Positions 11,394 through 20,859 of a stretch of DNA of 64,000 nt are shown in pieces. Source of the DNA: CAVVZJ01 sp963752755. Lineage in GTDB: Bacteria; Planctomycetota; Planctomycetia; Isosphaerales; Isosphaeraceae. A model generated the notes under the pieces. It made no database searches. It saw nothing but the letters and a program-made list of their open reading frames with translations, and was not told the origin of the DNA. Within the stretch, counting starts at the first letter, position 1; each line of letters starts with the position of its first letter. The position numbers were made by a program, and so were the translations under genes. The DNA lies in assembly GCA_963752755.1 (NCBI GenBank), contig CAVVZJ010000010.1, positions 434,001-498,000 on the forward strand, in the 5' to 3' direction.

Positions 11394-14383
11394 ATGATCT
11401 CAAGACGCCTCCTCGCACTCGCTCTCTTCCTTGCCCCGCTGGCCGCACTGGCCGGTGACGAGGAGGACCTCGCCAAGGAACTCCCCCGGATCAAGCCGAC
11501 CGAACCGGCCGCCGCCCTCAAGACCTTCCAGCTTCACCAGGGTTTCCAGCTCCTCCAGGCCGCCGCTGAGCCGCTGATCACCGACCCCGTCGCCGCCTGC
11601 TACGACGAGGACGGCCGGCTCTACGTCGTCGAGATGCGCGGGTATCCGTACCCGCAGGACGTCCCCACGGGCCGCGTCCAGCCGCCTGGAAGACCGCGAC
11701 GGCGACGGCACGTTCGACCACGCCACCACCTTCCTCGACGACCTCGACTGGCCGACCGGCATCGCCCCCTACAACGGCGGCGTCTTCCTCACCGTCGCCC
11801 CCGACATCCTCTACGCCAAGGATCAGGACGGCGACGGCAAGGCCGACGTGCGCAAGGTGATGTTCACCGGCTTCGGCAAGGAGAACGTCCAGGCGCTCAT
11901 CAACGGCCTGCTCTGGGGTCCCGACGGCTGGATCTACGGCGCCTCCGGCCCCAACGGCGGCACGATCAAGAACCTGACGAAGCCGGACGCCAAGCCCGTC
12001 GCCGTCCGCGGTCGCGACTTCCGCTTCAAGCCCGACGGCTCTGCCTTCGAGGCGATCTCCGGCGGCGGCCAGTTCGGCCACACCTTCGACGACTGGGGTC
12101 ACCGGTTCGTCTGCAGCAACAGCAACCACATCCGCCAGATCGTTCTGCCGAGCCGCTACCTGGAGCGTAACCCGCACCTCGTCGCACCTTCCGCCGTGCT
12201 CGACATCGCCGCCGAGGGTGGTGCCGCGCCGGTCTTCCGGATCAGCCCGGCCGAGCCCTGGCGGATCGTTCGGACCCGCCAGCGCGCCGCCGATCCGGCC
12301 TTCGTCAAGCGAGCCCCCGCCGACCGAGCTGGTCGCCATCGGCTTCTTCACCTCCGCCACCGGCGTCACCATCTACCGCGGCTCCGCCTACCCCGACGAC
12401 TACCGCGGCAACGCCTTCATCGGCGACGTCGGCGGCAACCTCGTCCACCGCAAGCACATGCTCGCCGACGGCCCGGTTTACAAGGCCGTCCGCGCCGATG
12501 AAGGGGTCGAGTTCCTGGCCTCCACCGACAACTGGTTCCGGCCCGTGAACTTCCTCAACACGCCCTCCGGCACGCTTGATGATCCTCGACATGTACCGCG
12601 AGACGATCGAGCACCCCTGGTCGATCCCCGAGCCGATCAAGAAGCACCTCGACCTCACCAGCGGCCACGACCGCGGCCGTCTTTATGAACTCCTCCCCGA
12701 CGGCTTCCGCCGCCGCCCCCGCCTCCCCTTGAGCCAGGCCGCGAACCTCGAACTCGTCAGCCTCCTGGCCGACAACGACGCCTGGTGGCGTGAGACCGCC
12801 CAGCGCCTCCTGATCGAGCGCGGCCTCGACGACCTCGAAACCGGCCCGATGCTCCACAAGATGGCCCGCACCGACCGCCGCCCCCTCGGCCGCGTCCACG
12901 CCCTCTGGACCCTCGACTCCCTCGGCGAACTCCAGTGGGACGACGTCCTCCCGGCCTTCGAGCACGAGGAGCCCCGCGTCCGTGAGCAGGCCGCCCGCCT
13001 CAGCGAGCGGTTCGTGAAGGCGGACCCCTCCCGCGTCGGCCCGCTCGCCGCCCTCGCCGACGACCCCGACGCGATGGTCCGCTTCCAGGCCGCCTTCTCG
13101 CTCGGCGAGGCGACCGGCGAGGCGTCGCTCAAGGCCCTCGCGAAGATTGCCGCCCGCGACGCCGGCAATCGCTGGATTCGGGTCGCGGTACTCAGCTCGG
13201 TGGCCGGTCGCGTGGTCCCGTTCGCCGATGCGCTGGCCGGTGCTGGCCTGTTCGACCGGCCCGAGGGCCGGGCCTGGCTGGGCGATCTGGCCCAGCTGGT
13301 CGGCGCGGAGAATCAGCCGGCGGCGGTCGCGGCGTTCCTCGCCCGGTTCGCCGGCCCGAAGTCCGATGCTCGGACGGCCCGCGCCCTCGTCCTCGGCCTC
13401 GGACAGGGGCTCCGCCGCACTGGCGGCTCGCTCCGCGGACTGCTCAACAGCCCCGCCCACGAGACGCTTGTACCCCTCTTCGAGCAGGCCGGCGACACCG
13501 CCCGCGGCGACGGCTCCGTCGCTTCCCGCGTCGAGGCGGTCCGCCTCCTCGGCCTCGGTCCGGTCGATGCGGCGATCCACGTCCTGCCGGCCTTGCTCGA
13601 CGCCCGCCAGCCAGGCGAGGTCCAGCTTGCGGCCCTGCAAGCCCTGGCCACGATCCCGGACGAGCGCATCGGCGTTGAGCTGGTCGCGCAAGTGGCGGTC
13701 GCTCACTCCCTCGCTCCGTCGTGAGGCGACCGAAACCTTGCTCTCCCGTCGCGACCGCGTGGAAACCCTGCTTGACGCCCTCGAATCCGGCACGATCGCC
13801 CGCGCCGACCTCGAACCCGCCCGGATCAAGCAGCTTCTCGACCACCCCGACCCCGCCCTCCGCCAGCGGGCCCGGAGCCTGCTCGGCGACGTCGGCAAGT
13901 CGAACCGCTCCGAGGTCATCGCCTCCTACCACAAGGCCCTCGACCTCGACGGCAACGCCGACCGCGGCCGCGAGGTCTTCCGCAAGCAGTGCTCCACCTG
14001 CCACCGCGCCGAGAACGTCGGCCAGGACGTCGGCCCGAACCTTGCCACCGTCACCGAACCGGACCCCCGAGGACCTGATCGTCCACATTCTCGACCCCAA
14101 CCGCGAGGTGGCCCCGAATTACCAGAATTACAATGTCGCTACAACCGACGGCCGCATCCTGACCGGCCTGATCGCCGACGAGTCGGCCACCTCCGTCACC
14201 CTCCGCCGGGCCGAGGGGGCGCAGGACGTGATCCCGCGTGCCCAGATCGAGGAGATCTCCTCAACGGGCCTCTCGCTCATGCCGGAGGAACTGGAAAAAG
14301 AAATCGACGCGCAGGCGATGGCCGACCTGATCGCCTATCTTCGCTCGATCCGGGGTGCGGCGCCGGCGGCCGGCTCCCGTTGA
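11394..14383 (+). CDS. PVC-type membrane-bound dehydrogenase with HEAT repeats and cytochrome c, frameshifted
   Basis: About 990 residues when reconstructed. A Sec signal (LLALALFLAPLAALA) leads into the planctomycete putative membrane-bound dehydrogenase beta-propeller domain (LYVVEMRGYPYPQD, GLLWGPDGWIYG, CSNSNHIRQI, PDDYRGNAFIGDVGGNLVHR). HEAT-like helical repeats follow (VHALWTLDSLGEL, MVRFQAAFSLGEATG), then a planctomycete-type cytochrome c domain with CSTCH and LIVHILDPNREVAPNYQNY. It probably oxidises a sugar or similar compound outside the cytoplasmic membrane. Five +1 insertions break it, near 11680 (g/a region), 12311-12313, 12576-12578, 13692 and 14056. Each removes conserved sequence from frame at once (for example CAA-g-TGG). 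A strong terminator follows. Confidence 0.85.
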
Positions 14384-14766
14384 GCGATCTGACGGTCGTT
14401 GCGGACCATCGGCCGGTCGCGTCCGTTCGCTTTCACGGAGGGCCAGGGTGTTTGCGAATACCCTGGCCCTCCGTGGTTTTGCGCCCAGGACTGGCCCATC
14501 GCGACCGTCCTCGACGAAGCGTGGCCTGATCGGGCGCCGGCTTTCAGCGCGTCCTCTCTCCGAGGGACAATCTGCGGATTGGACTGATATTTGCATGATG
14601 AGTGCCTCAGAGGATCAACAACGCAAACGACGGTCCGACCGGCATCCTGCTCCCGCCCTGCCGGCCCCGGGTCGTCCCGAGCCGCACTGCTCCGTCAACT
14701 GACTGCTCCGGCCTGAATGACACGCACCTTGCAGGGTAAGACTGACCCTCTGAGGATCGAGCGTTG
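14384..14766. other. Intergenic region, terminator then promoter region
   Basis: Apart from the terminator at 14434-14480 I see no feature. The remaining 280 bases should hold the promoter of the receiver-PP2C gene. No ribosomal or riboswitch-like element is recognisable. Confidence 0.4.
14434..14480 (+). terminator. Rho-independent terminator
   Basis: Perfect 16-bp stem (14434-14449 with 14460-14475, core GGAGGGCCAGGGT) and a 10-base loop, followed by GTTTT. It lies 50 bases after the dehydrogenase/cytochrome gene. Confidence 0.8.
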
Positions 14767-16077
14767 ATGCGCACCGGCGGCCAGGAAGCAGCCACCCTGG
14801 ACCCGATCATGTCACGAATCACGGCCTGGAATCTCATGGACAGTCCTGAGCCCCCCGCCTCGGTTCCGCTGCGCGATGCCCCGCCCCTCGCCGCGGCCGA
14901 GGTGCGGGGACCAGAGCCGGCTCGGACCCGGGTCCTGGTGGTGGACGACCACCCCATGAACGCCGAGCTGCTCGGGCGGAACCTCCGCCGGATCGGCTAC
15001 GAGGTCCTCTGCGCCGACAGCGGCCGCGAGGCGCTTCGCGTCGTCGTCGAGGAGTCGCCCGACATCGTCCTGATGGACGTGATGATGCCCGACCTCTCGG
15101 GCCTGGACGTCCTCCGCCGGCTTCGCGACGGCTTCGACACCGCCGACCTGCCGGTGATCCTCGTCTCGGGCCTGGGCGAGACGCAGGACATCGTCGAGGG
15201 CCTGAAACTCGGGGCGAACGACTACGTCACCAAGCCGATCAATTTCCCCGTTCTCCAGGCCCGGCTCGCCTCGCAGAGCGCCTTGAAGCGAGCCCGCGAT
15301 GCCTTGAAGCACACGGCCACGCGGCTCTCGGACGAGCTGACGCGGCAGGCCGACGAACTGCGCGTCGCCGGGCACGTCCAGCGCTCGATCTTGCCGCAGA
15401 AGCCTCCCAACGCGACCGGCCTGGCGACCGCCTGGTGTTACGAGCCGGCCACGGAGGTTGGCGGTGATCTCTACGACGTGATCCCCCTGGCCGGCGGCCG
15501 GACCCTCCTCTTCCTCGCCGACGCCATGGGCCACGGCGTGCAGGCCGCGCTTGTCGCCGCCACGGTCAAGGCGACCCTCGCCGCTCACCTTTCGAAGACC
15601 GAGGACCTGGTCGCCTTGATGGAGGACCTCGACGGGGCCGTCGCCCGTCTCTTCGAAGACCGCTTCGTCACGGCTGCGGCCTGCGTCGTCGATCCGTCTT
15701 CGCGACGCCTGAGCTACGTGCTCGCCGGCCATCCGCCGATCCTCGTGCGCGGTCGCGATGGCGTCCAGCCGCTCACGCGCGGTGGCCTGCCTCTCGGCAC
15801 CTGTGCCGGTCTTGGCTTCCCCCGGGGGGAGGTCACGCTTGACCCGGGCTCCCAGATCCTCCTCTACTCCGACGGCCTGACCGAAGCCGCCGGCCCCGAC
15901 GGTCGCCAGCTCGGCGTCGATCGCCTCCAGCATCAGTTTGCCTCGATCGCCGGTTGTGAAGACGACGCCGAGTCTCTCGTCCGTCAGATCCGCACCAATC
16001 TCGATGCCTTCCGCAACCCCGGCCCCCTCGCCGACGACCTCACCATCCTCGCCGCCTGCCTGCTCCACACCCCGTAA
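14767..16077 (+). CDS. Response regulator with PP2C (SpoIIE/RsbU-type) phosphatase domain
   Basis: 436 residues, uninterrupted. After a 55-residue leader comes a receiver domain (VLVVDDHPMN acidic pair, phospho-acceptor Asp in DIVLMDVMMPD, Lys in YVTKPI). A short helical linker leads to a PP2C-like phosphatase domain (EVGGDLYDVIPL, LADAMGHGVQAALVAA, LLYSDGLTEA, PLADDLTILA). Receiver-PP2C proteins dephosphorylate anti-sigma-factor antagonists in partner-switching pathways. No cognate kinase or STAS gene is adjacent. The start is ATG 14767 (a TTG directly precedes it); ATG 14809 is an alternative. Confidence 0.9.
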   Translation: MRTGGQEAATLDPIMSRITAWNLMDSPEPPASVPLRDAPPLAAAEVRGPEPARTRVLVVDDHPMNAELLGRNLRRIGYEVLCADSGREALRVVVEESPDIVLMDVMMPDLSGLDVLRRLRDGFDTADLPVILVSGLGETQDIVEGLKLGANDYVTKPINFPVLQARLASQSALKRARDALKHTATRLSDELTRQADELRVAGHVQRSILPQKPPNATGLATAWCYEPATEVGGDLYDVIPLAGGRTLLFLADAMGHGVQAALVAATVKATLAAHLSKTEDLVALMEDLDGAVARLFEDRFVTAAACVVDPSSRRLSYVLAGHPPILVRGRDGVQPLTRGGLPLGTCAGLGFPRGEVTLDPGSQILLYSDGLTEAAGPDGRQLGVDRLQHQFASIAGCEDDAESLVRQIRTNLDAFRNPGPLADDLTILAACLLHTP

Positions 16078-16100
16078 GCCTGGTTTTCGATCCCTGGTCG

Positions 16101-16127
16101 GGTGCGTCACGTCTTCGCCGACGCACC
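16101..16127. repeat. Hairpin of the GGTGCGTC family
   Basis: Stem GGTGCGTC / GACGCACC with an 11-base loop (ACGTCTTCGCC), 24 bases after the receiver-PP2C gene. It has the same arms and loop size as the hairpin at 11280. Confidence 0.6.
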
Positions 16128-16217
16128 ACCGCGGCAGTAGGACGGTCCAGCCATCGACGACACACACCACCACGGCTGCCTCAGCCCTCGCGACAAAGCC
16201 CCTGGAAGTCGAAGCCT

Positions 16218-16421
16218 TTGCGTCTGCCCCGACCATCCCCCTGGCAATACCTCACGGGTCTCGGCCTGTTGTTCTGGGCCTATGGCCTTGCCGTGGGGAG
16301 CGGTCTGGAGCTCCATGTGGAACACGACCAGGAACATCGATGGGTTCTTGTGGTCGCGACGACCATGGCCCTTGCCGGTGTGTGTCTGCTCTGGCTCTCG
16401 CTCCGGTCAGACCGCCGTTGA
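16218..16421 (+). CDS. Small two-helix membrane protein
   Basis: 67 residues from a TTG start. Two hydrophobic segments (YLTGLGLLFWAYGLAVGSGL and WVLVVATTMALAGVCLLWL) flank a short His/Glu loop (ELHVEHDQEHR) and a basic tail. No family is recognised. The clean membrane topology supports a real gene, but the rare start and small size leave doubt. Confidence 0.45.
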   Translation: MRLPRPSPWQYLTGLGLLFWAYGLAVGSGLELHVEHDQEHRWVLVVATTMALAGVCLLWLSLRSDRR

Positions 16422-16555
16422 GAGGAACGGTGGTCGAGGGCTTCACGCCGACGACAACTCGACCACCACCCCACTGCCCTCCCGCCCTCGCGGCTGGTAT
16501 AAACGCCCTCACGTCGTTCCCCCAGGCGCCGCTCCCACCATCCCGGAGGTGAACC

Positions 16556-17278
16556 GTGTTGCGGCTTCCTCGCCGACTCGCCTTGCTCGCCCTCGTTCCC
16601 GTCCTCCTCGGCCTCGGCTTCGTCGCCGACCACGACTTCGCCCCCCGCCCCGAGGTCGCGAAGGACTGGCCCCAGCTTTTCCAGGCCGACTTCGAATCCG
16701 GCGGCCTCTCCGGCTGGCACTTCACCGACAAGGCCGCCTGGAAAGTCACCGAGGCCGACGGCAACCACGTCCTCGACCAGCACCAGGCCAGCCAGTATGA
16801 GCCCAAGGTCCGCTCGCCGTTCAACATCGCGCTCTTGCCCGGCGTGGACGCCGACGACTTCGTGCTCGACCTGAAGGTCCACTCCACCGGCCGCGACTAC
16901 GGCCACCGCGACCTCTGTCTCTTCTTCGACCACCAGGACCCCAGCCACTTCTACTACGTCCACCTCGGCAAGGAGGCCGACCCCCACGCCCACAGCATCT
17001 TCCTCGTCAACGACGCCCCCCGCGTCTCGATCGCCGAGGAGCGCACGAAGGGCACACCCTGGACCGACGGCTGGCACCACGTCCGCATCGTCCGCCACGT
17101 GGCCGACGGCTCCATCCACGTCTTCTTCGACGACATGGACAAGCCCATCATGACCGCTCACGACAAGACCTTCACCCACGGCCGCCTGGGCGTCGGCTCG
17201 TTCGACGACACCGGCCAGTTCGACGCCATCCAGGTCTGGGGCCAGACGCACAAAGGGTCGAAGTCCGAGGAGAAATAA
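16556..17278 (+). CDS. Exported LamG/concanavalin-like protein
   Basis: 240 residues from GTG 16556, preceded by GGAGGT at 16545-16550. A Sec signal (LALLALVPVLLGLGFVA) leads into a beta-sandwich-like domain: FQADFESGGLSGWHFTD, DLCLFFDHQDPSHFYYVHLG, DGWHHVRIVRHVADGSIHVF and GRLGVGSFDDTGQFD. This pattern is seen in exported proteins of planctomycetes and verrucomicrobia that bind or process polysaccharide. No catalytic residues can be assigned. It is an intact single gene. Confidence 0.7.
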   Translation: MLRLPRRLALLALVPVLLGLGFVADHDFAPRPEVAKDWPQLFQADFESGGLSGWHFTDKAAWKVTEADGNHVLDQHQASQYEPKVRSPFNIALLPGVDADDFVLDLKVHSTGRDYGHRDLCLFFDHQDPSHFYYVHLGKEADPHAHSIFLVNDAPRVSIAEERTKGTPWTDGWHHVRIVRHVADGSIHVFFDDMDKPIMTAHDKTFTHGRLGVGSFDDTGQFDAIQVWGQTHKGSKSEEK

Positions 17279-17311
17279 CGGCGACGCCACGGTCTTCGGG
17301 ATCGCGGACCC

Positions 17312-17884
17312 TCAATCCAGGCTCGGCGTCCTCAGGACCATGCCGGGCCGCAGGGGAGCCTCAGGCCGGGCGACGAGATCGCGATTGGCGAGCCAGAGAG
17401 CGCGGACGTCGCCCGACGGGCCGTAGACCCGCGCCGCCACGTCGGCGAGGGTCTCGCCCGGCTCGGCGAGTGTGAACGGAGAGCCCGGCCGTCGCGGGCG
17501 TCGCTCCGAGACGAACGCCGTCCGCCCCTGGCTCCGGTCGGGCGAGACGGGCCGGCGGGCTGGCTCGCCTCGTTCCGCGACCGAGGTGATCGACTCGGCG
17601 CGCGATCGGTCCTCAAATCCGCGTGCCAGCGTCCCTGGCGCCGGAGGTAACGGGTCGCGTCCCCGGGGCCAGGAACGGCCCGAGGTCGGTACCGGCGGCG
17701 ATTCGACGAGCGAGGCCGGTCCCGGTTCGTCGGCCTCCGCCTCCGCGACAGCCTCCAACGGCTCGGACTCCGCGGCTGGCCCCGCTTCCGCCTCGGGCGG
17801 CGGATCGGGACGGTAGAGGATCAAGGCCGCCACGACAACCAGCAAGAAGCTCAGGGTGAATGTGGCCCCAGGTCGCTCGAACAT
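17312..17884 (-). CDS. LysM-domain membrane-anchored protein
   Basis: 190 residues. One N-terminal transmembrane helix (FTLSFLLVVVAALILY) is followed by an Ala/Glu/Pro-rich linker of about 110 residues. A C-terminal LysM-like domain (GETLADVAARVYGPSGDVRA, LWLANRDLV, LRPGMVLRTP) would bind peptidoglycan. The protein would tether the membrane to the cell wall. It converges with the LamG-like gene, with 33 bases between the stops. It has no frame change. Confidence 0.75.
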   Translation of the reverse strand: MFERPGATFTLSFLLVVVAALILYRPDPPPEAEAGPAAESEPLEAVAEAEADEPGPASLVESPPVPTSGRSWPRGRDPLPPAPGTLARGFEDRSRAESITSVAERGEPARRPVSPDRSQGRTAFVSERRPRRPGSPFTLAEPGETLADVAARVYGPSGDVRALWLANRDLVARPEAPLRPGMVLRTPSLD

Positions 17885-17985
17885 GGTGGATCATCCCGTT
17901 GCGATATCCCGGAGTGGCGTCGGCAACTGACCGTATCCGCGGTATCGACAGCGGGATGATCCCGGCTTGAGCCAATCCCTTGGGA

Positions 17986-18137
17986 GTGACGCAGTTGGCA
18001 TGAGCACGAGGAGTAGGCCCGACTTCAGTCGGGCCAGAAATTCTTGGATTCCTAGGAGTTCCGGCCCGACTGAAGTCGGGCCTACTCCTTTCGGCATCGG
18101 CCAAATCACAGGCGAAAGGGCCCACGGCGTCACTCCG
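17986..18137. repeat. Nested inverted-repeat element (MITE-like)
   Basis: The core is a perfect 27-bp inverted repeat at 18009-18035 and 18063-18089, separated by 27 bases. Each arm contains the self-complementary CCCGACTTCAGTCGGG. Outside it, GGAGTGACGC (about 17986) pairs with GCGTCACTCC (about 18126). The element fills the gap between two convergently or tandemly read minus-strand genes and contains no coding frame. It could be a non-autonomous mobile element or a REP-type structure. Confidence 0.65.
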
Positions 18138-18146
18138 ATCCCGGTC

Positions 18147-18929
18147 TCAACGCCGCTCCGCACCCCCAAGATGCCGGAGCGCCTGAGCGATCTCCCAGCC
18201 GACCCCCGCGAGGTTCTGGATGGCCGACTTCTCCGCGTCCTCTTTCTGCTCGCCGACGTACATCGCGAAGACCTTCTCGCTCTCCTGCTCCGTGTGACTG
18301 GCATGATCGGCGAGCGCCCGCGAGGCGGCGGAGGAACCGTCGTCGGAGCGGGCCTGGCGGATCGCGAAGGCATCCAGCGCCTCGCAGACGGCGTGATTGA
18401 TGAGAGCGACATCCTGCCCGTCGGCCTCGATCGGTTCGACGCCCGGACCACGGCCCTCGTCGCCGAGGCGACGGAGCATGCCGGCATACTCATTCGCGAG
18501 GAAGTAGAGCCGGTCCGCGGGCCTTCCATTCGGCTCGCCCCCGCGACCCTCCACCCCCTTGGCCTCCCCGGCTCCCTCGGCGCGGCCCCGGTTCTGCTGA
18601 CCCTGGATCTGACCGGCCTGGCGAAGCAGTCGGTCGGAGGTGGCGAAGTCGTCCGCCGCCCGCTTCCGGAGTGTCTCCACCGCGCGGTCGTTCCCCCCCT
18701 TGTCGGACTGGCGAGCGAGAGCCTCCAGGGTGCAGGCGTTGATGGCCATTTCCAGGCCGTGCGCGATCAGCATCGCATTCTCGCGGGCGACCGCCGCTCC
18801 CGTCCCGGCCGTCCGGCCCTCGCGACGCGTCGCCGCGGGCTCCTGAGCCCTGGCCGCGGCCCCCAGGCTCCCAACCATCGCGAAGAGACCCAGGTACCCG
18901 AACGCTCGGAATCGCGATCGCTTGTGCAT
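18147..18929 (-). CDS. Exported protein, unknown
   Basis: 260 residues from ATG 18929 (an in-frame ATG at 18971 is less likely, because the Sec signal FGYLGLFAMVGSLGAAARA then starts late). The mature part is alpha-helical and charged (AINACTLEALARQSDKGGND, ADDFATSDRLLRQAG, YFLANEYAGMLRRLGDEGRG, ALINHAVCEALDAFAIRQ). It recalls ferritin-like or four-helix exported proteins, but I recognise no metal-binding motif. It is uninterrupted. Confidence 0.6.
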   Translation of the reverse strand: MHKRSRFRAFGYLGLFAMVGSLGAAARAQEPAATRREGRTAGTGAAVARENAMLIAHGLEMAINACTLEALARQSDKGGNDRAVETLRKRAADDFATSDRLLRQAGQIQGQQNRGRAEGAGEAKGVEGRGGEPNGRPADRLYFLANEYAGMLRRLGDEGRGPGVEPIEADGQDVALINHAVCEALDAFAIRQARSDDGSSAASRALADHASHTEQESEKVFAMYVGEQKEDAEKSAIQNLAGVGWEIAQALRHLGGAERR

Positions 18930-19060
18930 TGGTGTTGGCTCCCTCGATCGGCTGGCGTAACCTCTCCTCAATCCGCGGCGACCGCCCAGCCGCTTGATCC
19001 GGTTCGCCGACCGGGCTACAACCGAGCGGCCGTCTCCGTATCTCCGACCAACGACCCGGG

Positions 19061-20305
19061 GTGCAAATCGTGAGCCATCCCTCCCTTCGACCCGAACCGT
19101 CGTTTCCCCACGCCATCGGCCGTCGCGACTGGCTCCGCTCGGCCGTCGCGGCCCTCGCGGCGCCGGCGTGCCTTCAGGCCGGCACGTCGCGCCGATCGGC
19201 CTCGAAGACCCTCCGTGTCGTCGAGACGGCCGGCTTGCGACGGTTCGGCTATCCGGTCCATACCGCCTTGCCGATCCTCGCCCGACCGGACGACCGCTTC
19301 CGCCTGCTCCGCGACGCTCGGCCCGTGCCGGCCCAGTTCCGCATTCCCGAAGGCCCGTCGGACCGGCCGCCGGCCTTGTCCCTCGATTTCAACTCCAGCC
19401 CCGCGCCCTTCGAGTCAGAGACCTACACCGTCGAATACGGTCCCGACGTCGAGCCCGGCCCCGAGCCGCGACGCGGTCTGACCGTCGAACATGCCGACGG
19501 ACGCTTCCGGATCGCCAACGGGCCGGCCCTCCGATTCGATCTGCCCGACAACCTCCGCGGCTTCCTCCAGGCCGTCGGCAACCCAAATCGCGAGTATCTC
19601 GAACCCGGCTCGCCCGGCCTCTGGGTGCAAGACCGCGACGGCAAGACACACCCCGTCGGCCCCGCCGTGGGTGCCATCCGCTGGCGCGGTCCTCTCGCCG
19701 TCGCGATCCGCTACGCCTTGCCGATCACGCTGGGTGACGGTCCGCCGCTGAACTCCTGGGTTGAGATGAGCGTCCCCTCGACCAAGAGCTGGGTCGAGAC
19801 GACCTGGACCCTCCCCGACACGGATCAGATTCCCGCCGTCGGACTCGACCTGGATTTGAAGCTCGAAGGCACGCCGACTCTCGTGGACCTCGGCGCCGAT
19901 TCGACCGTGTACGGCACCCTCAAGGGCCACGATCTCATGCGACTCGAAGCCGGCCCGGCTCCCGACTGGAAGGTGCTCAAAGGGATGCCGGAGAAGCTCG
20001 AAGCGTTCGCCGCCTCCCTCCCCGACGCCCGCAAACCTGCGGAAGGTTGGGTCCACGTCATGGACCGCGACCGCTGCACCGCCCTGGCGGTCTCCGAATT
20101 TGGCCGCGAGGGAGTCGATACCATCGAGGCCACGGCCGACGGTCGGGTCCGGCTCCGTCGGACCCTCTCCCACGAAGCGCGCTCTGGTCCGGCACGGCCG
20201 CGAACCTGGCGGTTCTGGTTCCACTTCGTCCCCATGCCGGTTCAGGTCGGGGCCGCGACGAGTCCCCAGGCCATGCTGGCCCCGCTGCGGGTTGAACTCC
20301 TCTGA
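19061..20305 (+). CDS. Exported protein with twin-arginine signal, unknown
   Basis: 414 residues from GTG 19061 (GTG 19070 is also possible). The N-terminus contains a Tat-like motif (GRRDWLRSAVAALAAPACL), suggesting export as a folded protein. The body is beta-rich (RRFGYPVHTALPILARPDDR, SKTLRVVETAGL, WVETTWTLPDTDQIPAVGL) and ends in FWFHFVPMPVQVGAATSPQ. Such proteins in planctomycetes sometimes belong to polysaccharide-processing sets, but I cannot assign a family. Confidence 0.65.
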   Translation: MQIVSHPSLRPEPSFPHAIGRRDWLRSAVAALAAPACLQAGTSRRSASKTLRVVETAGLRRFGYPVHTALPILARPDDRFRLLRDARPVPAQFRIPEGPSDRPPALSLDFNSSPAPFESETYTVEYGPDVEPGPEPRRGLTVEHADGRFRIANGPALRFDLPDNLRGFLQAVGNPNREYLEPGSPGLWVQDRDGKTHPVGPAVGAIRWRGPLAVAIRYALPITLGDGPPLNSWVEMSVPSTKSWVETTWTLPDTDQIPAVGLDLDLKLEGTPTLVDLGADSTVYGTLKGHDLMRLEAGPAPDWKVLKGMPEKLEAFAASLPDARKPAEGWVHVMDRDRCTALAVSEFGREGVDTIEATADGRVRLRRTLSHEARSGPARPRTWRFWFHFVPMPVQVGAATSPQAMLAPLRVELL

Positions 20306-20859
20306 GCGGTGGAGCGCGGAGAGCGACCCGCCACGTCTTTCCGCGTGGCCAGGAAAGAGCCCGCATCTTTCCCGCTCTGCCGAACTTGTCTCGATGGACT
20401 CCGCCCCCTCCCACCGACCGCGACCTCAATCGTGTGCTATATTTCTCCCTGGCTCTTTGGCAAACTGGTTCCTCAAGCGACCCGGCCGGTCCCGCGACGT
20501 GTCGCCCCGGCGCGGTGACGTCGCGAGGCGTCTCGGACGCCGAACGAACTTCAAAATGGGGGGTTCTGGCCCGCAAATCTTTTGTGGGCCAAGAATTTGC
20601 GCCGCGGCTGTTTTCGTGTTTCGGTGCGTCCCCCCGGCGTCCTGGAGCCGTCGCGAAGGCGTCCCGAAACCGTCCACGACGCGTCTCCTCCTGCATCCGT
20701 TCGACGGCAAAGGGCGGCGCGTGGCGCCTTCCCGACGCCAAGGAATCGGGCGAGAGTCTGGTGTCTCGACGATTGTGGCGGCTTACAATCGGCCCGTGTC
20801 CCGCCAACGCCCCGGCCCGCCTTCGGCCCCGTCGGGGCGACCCAGTCCGAGGATGCGCC
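20306..20859. other. Intergenic region with a dispersed repeat
   Basis: This non-coding stretch of about 550 bases holds the dispersed element at 20532-20605 and presumably the promoter of the aminopeptidase gene. An A+T-rich patch (GTGCTATATTTCTCC) lies near 20431-20445. I find no supported gene. Confidence 0.45.
20532..20605 (-). repeat. Dispersed TGAAGTTCGTTCGGC element, copy 1
   Basis: The minus strand reads CCCATTTTGAAGTTCGTTCG and continues GCGTCCGAG, as at 36830-36858. A 14-base core recurs at 49617-49633. Next to it an imperfect hairpin GGCCCGCAAA / TTGTGGGCC lies at about 20568-20590. Confidence 0.6.
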
